In this document: positions 6,041-9,102 of the stretch, in pieces | How the letters are laid out: each line of letters starts with the position of its first letter | Position numbering within the stretch: the stretch's first letter is position 1 | Source of the DNA: DASPTH01 sp035623515 | GTDB taxonomy: Bacteria; Actinomycetota; Acidimicrobiia; IMCC26256; DASPTH01 | DNA length: 9,102 nucleotides | Direction: 5' to 3' | NCBI GenBank assembly: GCA_035623515.1 | Contig: DASPTH010000146.1 | Location: forward strand, 1-9,102 | Notes under the pieces: generated by a model | Seen by the model: only the letters and a program-made list of their open reading frames with translations | Told to the model about the DNA's origin: nothing | Databases searched by the model: none | Translations under genes and position numbers: made by a program

Positions 6041-7168
6041 GTGCAGATCCCAGCCGAGCTGCTGCCCGGAGACGGGCGGTTCGGGTCGGGGCCGTCGAAG
6101 GTCCGTCCCGAGGCCCTGCGCGCGCTCGTCGACGCCGGCGACGCGTACCTCGGCACCAGCCACCGTCGTGAGGGCGTGCGGTCGGTCGTGCGCGCCGCGC
6201 GCGCGGGCCTCGCCGAGCTGTTCGCGCTCCCCGACGGCTACGAGGTGCTGCTCGGCACCGGCGGGAGCACCGCCTTCTGGGACGCGGCCGCGTTCGGGCT
6301 CGTGGCCCGGCGCGCCGAGCACCTCGCGTTCGGGGAGTTCTCCGCGAAGTTCGCCGCGGTCACCGCCGGCGCGCCGTTCCTCGACGACCCGCTCGTGATC
6401 GAGTCGGAACCGGGCACCCACCCCGACCTCGTCGCCGACCCGTCGGTCGACGTGTACGCCTTCCCCCACAACGAGACGTCGACCGGCGTGATGATGGACG
6501 TGCGCCGCCCGTCCGGCGCGCGCGACGACGCACTGATGGTGGTCGACGGGACGTCGGCCGCCGCCGGCATGCGCGTCGACCCCGCCGAGTTCGACGTGTA
6601 CTACTTCGCGCCCCAGAAGGCGTTCGCCGCCGACGCCGGCATCTGGGTCGCGCTCTGCTCCCCCGCGGCGCTGGCGCGCATCGCCGAGGTCGCGGCGACC
6701 GGCCGGTGGGTACCGCCGTCGCTCAGCCTCCCGATCGCGCTCGGGAACTCCCGCCTCGACCAGACCTACAACACGCCGCCGCTCGCGTCCGTCTTCCTGC
6801 TCGCCGACACGACCCGCTGGATGCTCGACCACGGCGGTCTCGAATGGGCGGCGTCGCGCTGCGACCGGTCGGCCGAGATCGTGTACGGCTGGGCCGAGGC
6901 GAGCCCGCACGCGACGCCCTTCGTCGCCAAGCCGTCGGAACGCAGCCACACCACGGCCACCATCGACTTCGTCGACACGGTCGACGCCAACGCGATCGCC
7001 GACGCGCTGCGCGAGAACGGCGTCGTCGACGTCGAGTCCTACCGCAAGCTCGGCCGCAACCAGCTCCGCGTCGCGCTGTTCCCGGCCATCGAGCCCGACG
7101 ACGTCGCCGCCCTCACCCGCTGCATCGACTACGTCATCACCGAAGTTGCGTCAGAGGGCGACGTATAG
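6041..7168 (+). CDS. serC: Phosphoserine aminotransferase, actinobacterial type
   Basis: A 375-residue PLP enzyme that converts 3-phosphohydroxypyruvate and glutamate to phosphoserine and 2-oxoglutarate in serine synthesis; it may also act in pyridoxal phosphate synthesis. It looks very like mycobacterial SerC along its length. DGRFGSGPSKVR is at 11-22, GTSHR at 38-42, LPDGYEVLLGTGGSTAFWDA at 63-82, PHNETSTGV at 142-150, VVDGTS at 167-172 with Asp169 facing the cofactor nitrogen, and YYFAPQKAF at 187-195 with Lys193 as the Schiff-base lysine. SYRKLGRNQLRVALFPAIEPDD lies near the C-terminus. The start is GTG 6041, the only start codon between the in-frame peptidase stop and the first conserved motif. 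The last eight residues, EVASEGDV, go past the usual end of the family and are encoded inside a hairpin element (7141-7191). Confidence 0.95.
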   Translation: MQIPAELLPGDGRFGSGPSKVRPEALRALVDAGDAYLGTSHRREGVRSVVRAARAGLAELFALPDGYEVLLGTGGSTAFWDAAAFGLVARRAEHLAFGEFSAKFAAVTAGAPFLDDPLVIESEPGTHPDLVADPSVDVYAFPHNETSTGVMMDVRRPSGARDDALMVVDGTSAAAGMRVDPAEFDVYYFAPQKAFAADAGIWVALCSPAALARIAEVAATGRWVPPSLSLPIALGNSRLDQTYNTPPLASVFLLADTTRWMLDHGGLEWAASRCDRSAEIVYGWAEASPHATPFVAKPSERSHTTATIDFVDTVDANAIADALRENGVVDVESYRKLGRNQLRVALFPAIEPDDVAALTRCIDYVITEVASEGDV

Positions 7169-7191
7169 GGTCGGTTCCTGACGCAACTTCG
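7141..7191 (+). terminator. 51-nt hairpin element overlapping the serC stop codon
   Basis: Arms 7141-7154 and 7178-7191 (CGAAGTTGCGTCAG and its exact reverse complement) pair over 14 bp. Inside, 7159-7162 CGAC pairs with 7170-7173 GTCG after a small internal loop, leaving an apical loop around TATAG at 7164-7168. The left arm lies in the last codons of serC and the stop codon lies in the loop. Without a T-run after the stem it is not a classic intrinsic terminator. It may act as a partial terminator, a 3'-end stabiliser or a fold near the next gene's ribosome site, or it may be an inserted palindromic repeat. Confidence 0.55.
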
Positions 7192-7194
7192 CAC

Positions 7195-7206
7195 GGAGGG
7201 AGGGAG
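7195..7206 (+). promoter_or_regulatory. Strong ribosome binding site before the FAH-family gene
   Basis: The purine tract GGAGGGAGGGAG ends four bases before the GTG at 7211 and offers two overlapping Shine-Dalgarno registers. It supports the GTG start and independent translation of this gene despite the preceding hairpin. Confidence 0.75.
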
Positions 7207-7210
7207 CGCC

Positions 7211-8047
7211 GTGAGGCTCGCGACGATCCGGACGAGCGACGGCACGCACGCGGCGCGGGTGGAGCGCGACACCCTGGTCGAGCTCGAGTTCGCCGACGTC
7301 GGCGAGTTGCTCCGGGCCGGGCCGCATTTGCACGCGCACGCCGAGCGCGTCACCGGCGTCGAGCACGCCGCCGACGGCGCCGACTACGCGCCCGTCGTGC
7401 TCGACCCCGGCAAGATCGTCTGCGTGGGCGTGAACTACGCCGACCACATCGCGGAGATGGGCCGCGAGCAACCCGACTTCCCCACGCTGTTCGCCAAGTT
7501 CACCGACGCGCTCGTCGGCGCACGCGACCCGATCGTGCTGCCGTCGGTCTCGGACATGGTCGACTGGGAGGTCGAGCTGGCCGTAGTGGTCGGCGGCGAC
7601 GTCCGGCACGCGTCGCCCGAGCGGGCCGCCGCCGCCATCGCCGGCTTCACCGTCGCCAACGACGTCTCGATGCGCGACTGGCAGAACCGGACCGCGCAGT
7701 GGCTCCAGGGCAAGACCTTCGAGCACGCCACGCCGGTCGGCCCCTGGATGGTCACCCCCGACGAGGTGGGCGGCACCGCGCCCGACCTCGAGCTCACCTG
7801 CGACGTCGACGGCCGGCGCCGGCAGCAGAGCCGCACGTCGCAGCTCGTGTTCGGCCCCGCCGCCATCGTCGCCTACGTGAGCGACGTCGTGACGCTGCGC
7901 CCCGGCGACCTCGTGCTCACGGGCACGCCCGGCGGCGTCGGCCACGCGATGGACCCGCCCGTGTACCTCCGCGCCGGCCAGACCGTGCGCACCACGATCG
8001 AGGGGATCGGCGAGCTCGTCAACCGGTGCGTGCCGGAGATGCCCTGA
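7211..8047 (+). CDS. Fumarylacetoacetate hydrolase (FAH) family protein
   Basis: A 278-residue metal-dependent enzyme of the FAH superfamily, which includes acylpyruvate hydrolases, fumarylpyruvate hydrolase, oxaloacetate decarboxylases and hydratases of aromatic-degradation pathways; the substrate cannot be assigned. A small N-terminal domain (about 1-65) precedes the catalytic domain. The latter shows KIVCVGVNYADHIAEMG (68-84) with the conserved His79, DWEVELAVVVG (118-128) with Glu120 and Glu122, and ANDVSMRDWQ (149-158) with Asp151 completing the metal site. GKTFEHATPVGPWMV (167-181) and LVLTGTPGGVG (234-244) follow. The GTG start has a very strong ribosome site. The gene follows serC by 42 nt in the same direction and its 3' end overlaps the convergent aminotransferase gene by 29 nt. 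No signal peptide is seen. Confidence 0.93.
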   Translation: MRLATIRTSDGTHAARVERDTLVELEFADVGELLRAGPHLHAHAERVTGVEHAADGADYAPVVLDPGKIVCVGVNYADHIAEMGREQPDFPTLFAKFTDALVGARDPIVLPSVSDMVDWEVELAVVVGGDVRHASPERAAAAIAGFTVANDVSMRDWQNRTAQWLQGKTFEHATPVGPWMVTPDEVGGTAPDLELTCDVDGRRRQQSRTSQLVFGPAAIVAYVSDVVTLRPGDLVLTGTPGGVGHAMDPPVYLRAGQTVRTTIEGIGELVNRCVPEMP

Positions 8048-9102
8048 GCACGCCGTCGCGGATCGCGTCGTCGAGCACCGCGACGACGCGTTCGTTCTCG
8101 TCGTTCGTGCCGACGGTGACGCGCACGCCGACGCCGGGGAACACACGCAGCACCACACCCCGCCGCTCCGACCGCGCACCCAGCTCGGCGGCGGCGTCGG
8201 GGACGTCGAGCCACACGAAGTTGGCCTCCGACGCCGGCACGTCCAAGCCGATGTCCCGCAACGCATCGCTGAGGCGCGCGCGCTCGGCGACCACGTCGGC
8301 GACGCGTTCGCGCATCTCGCCCTCGGCGTCGAGTGACGCCAGCGCCGCGACCTGCGCGAGCGCGTTCACGCGGAACGGCATGGCGACCTTCCGCAGGACT
8401 CCGATCACGTCGGGATGTGCGATCGCGTAGCCGACGCGCAGCGCGGCGAGGCCGTACGCCTTCGAGAACGTTCGCAGCACCGCCACGTTGTCGTGGGCGG
8501 CGAGGACGTCGAGGCCGTCGGGGAAGTCGGGCGACGTGACGAACTCGCGGTAGGCCTCGTCGAGCACCACGAGGCAGTCCGACGGCACGCGCGCCAGGAA
8601 CCGTTCCAGCGACGCGCGATCGATCGCGGTGCTCGTGGGATTGTTGGGGTTGCAGACGAACACGAGACGCGTGCGGTCGGTGACCGCGTCGCCCATCGCA
8701 TCGAGGTCGTGGGCGTGCTCGCGCAGCGGGACGCGTACCGCCGCGCCGCCGGTCTGCAGCGCGAGGATCGGGTACATCTCGAACGACGGCCACGCGAACA
8801 CGACCTCGTCACCGGCGTCGACCGTCGCCGCGAACGCGAGCCGGCAGAGGTCCACCGACCCGGCGCCGAGCAGCACCTGCGAGGCGTCCAGCTCGTAGTG
8901 CTCGGCGATCGCGCCGGTGAGGCGGGCGCTGCTGTCGTCGGGGTAGCGGTTGAGCCCGGCGACGGCGTCGGCGATGGCCGCCCGGGCGGCGGGCAGGGGC
9001 CCGAACGGCGCCTCGTTGGACGCCAGCTTCACCACGTCGGTGATCCCGTGCTCGGCCGCCACCACCTCGGCCGAGCGGCCCGGTACATATGTGGGGATGG
9101 CC
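8019..9102 (-). CDS. hisC: HisC-family aminotransferase, Pat-like (histidinol-phosphate or aromatic amino acid aminotransferase; start outside window)
   Basis: A fold-type I PLP aminotransferase, with 360 codons visible. The frame stays open to the window edge and reads AIPTYVPGRSAE upstream of the internal GTG at 9065. YVPG is a conserved N-terminal motif of this family, so the true start lies beyond 9102. Other marks are KLASNEAPFGPLP, NRYPDD, DRTRLVFVCNPNNPTST, VVLDEAYREF, and RTFSKAYGLAALRVGYA with the Schiff-base lysine at nt 8460-8462. RVTVGTNDEN lies near the C-terminus. The SNExxFGPLP form and the overall resemblance to mycobacterial Pat, as I recall that protein, suggest an aromatic aminotransferase as much as histidine synthesis; no his-operon neighbour is visible in the window to support HisC proper. 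Its 3' end overlaps the FAH-family gene tail-to-tail by 29 nt. Confidence 0.92.
   Translation of the reverse strand, partial: AIPTYVPGRSAEVVAAEHGITDVVKLASNEAPFGPLPAARAAIADAVAGLNRYPDDSSARLTGAIAEHYELDASQVLLGAGSVDLCRLAFAATVDAGDEVVFAWPSFEMYPILALQTGGAAVRVPLREHAHDLDAMGDAVTDRTRLVFVCNPNNPTSTAIDRASLERFLARVPSDCLVVLDEAYREFVTSPDFPDGLDVLAAHDNVAVLRTFSKAYGLAALRVGYAIAHPDVIGVLRKVAMPFRVNALAQVAALASLDAEGEMRERVADVVAERARLSDALRDIGLDVPASEANFVWLDVPDAAAELGARSERRGVVLRVFPGVGVRVTVGTNDENERVVAVLDDAIRDGVLRASPARTG

Noticed and set aside
4169..6949. 926-codon minus-strand open frame antisense to the cytochrome, peptidase and serC genes
   Set aside because: Its composition is that of a shadow frame (repeated Arg, Gly, Val, His) with no recognisable domain, and the opposite strand carries four firmly identified genes. 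Very high GC makes such long antisense frames common.
6706..8430. 574-codon plus-strand frame across serC, the FAH gene and the aminotransferase gene
   Set aside because: It is out of frame with serC and the FAH gene, arginine-rich throughout and without motifs; a shadow.
9063..9065. GTG at 9065 as the start of the HisC/Pat-like gene
   Set aside because: The frame continues upstream with the conserved YVPGR motif, so this GTG is an internal valine codon and the gene runs off the window.
1..9102. CRISPR arrays, tRNA/rRNA genes, transposases, phage or defence genes
   Set aside because: I looked on both strands and saw no regularly spaced repeats, cloverleaf-like sequence or recognisable mobile or defence protein motifs. 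The window is filled by metabolic genes with short gaps.

Overview
This 9.1 kb window has very high GC content and reads as an actinobacterial chromosome. The serine-pathway and aromatic/histidinol-phosphate-type aminotransferases closely resemble mycobacterial SerC and Pat as I remember them. Several starts sit a few bases behind a TANNNT box, as in leaderless actinobacterial mRNAs. An uncultured member of Acidimicrobiia or a related deep actinobacterial lineage is plausible, but that placement is inference.

Layout, left to right. (1) At 1-1134 (+) is the 3' part of an archaeal-type cofactor-independent phosphoglycerate mutase (apgM), whose start lies outside the window. (2) A perfect 52-bp palindrome (1147-1198) fills the gap to the convergent gene. 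(3) On the minus strand are a berberine-bridge-like FAD oxidoreductase (1202-2584) and, upstream of it, a small two-helix membrane protein (2704-3087). (4) From 3236 to 8047 five plus-strand genes are packed tightly: a Tat-exported molybdopterin oxidoreductase of the sulfite oxidase/MsrP fold, a formate-dehydrogenase-gamma-like cytochrome b, an M20 dipeptidase, phosphoserine aminotransferase (serC) and a fumarylacetoacetate hydrolase (FAH)-family enzyme. (5) Running in from the right edge on the minus strand is a HisC/Pat-type aminotransferase (8019-9102), which overlaps the end of the FAH gene tail-to-tail and whose start lies outside the window.

How the genes fit together: the molybdoenzyme and cytochrome b overlap by 14 nt and form a plausible membrane redox pair, with electrons moving between the quinone pool and an extracytoplasmic molybdenum site. 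The cytochrome and peptidase genes overlap by ATGA, which suggests coupled translation. ApgM, SerC and the Pat/HisC enzyme belong to central carbon and amino-acid metabolism; SerC uses a product derived from the 3-phosphoglycerate that ApgM interconverts.

Most of the content is ordinary housekeeping and catabolic genes; I see no CRISPR array, RNA gene, transposase, phage gene or defence system. The least ordinary signals are two palindromic elements of nearly equal size (52 and 51 bp) at the 3' ends of apgM and serC. They share end bases, an internal GCGTC/GACGC pair at the same offset and a central TATAG. The second overlaps the serC stop codon. They may be members of a dispersed hairpin family, which this window alone cannot prove.
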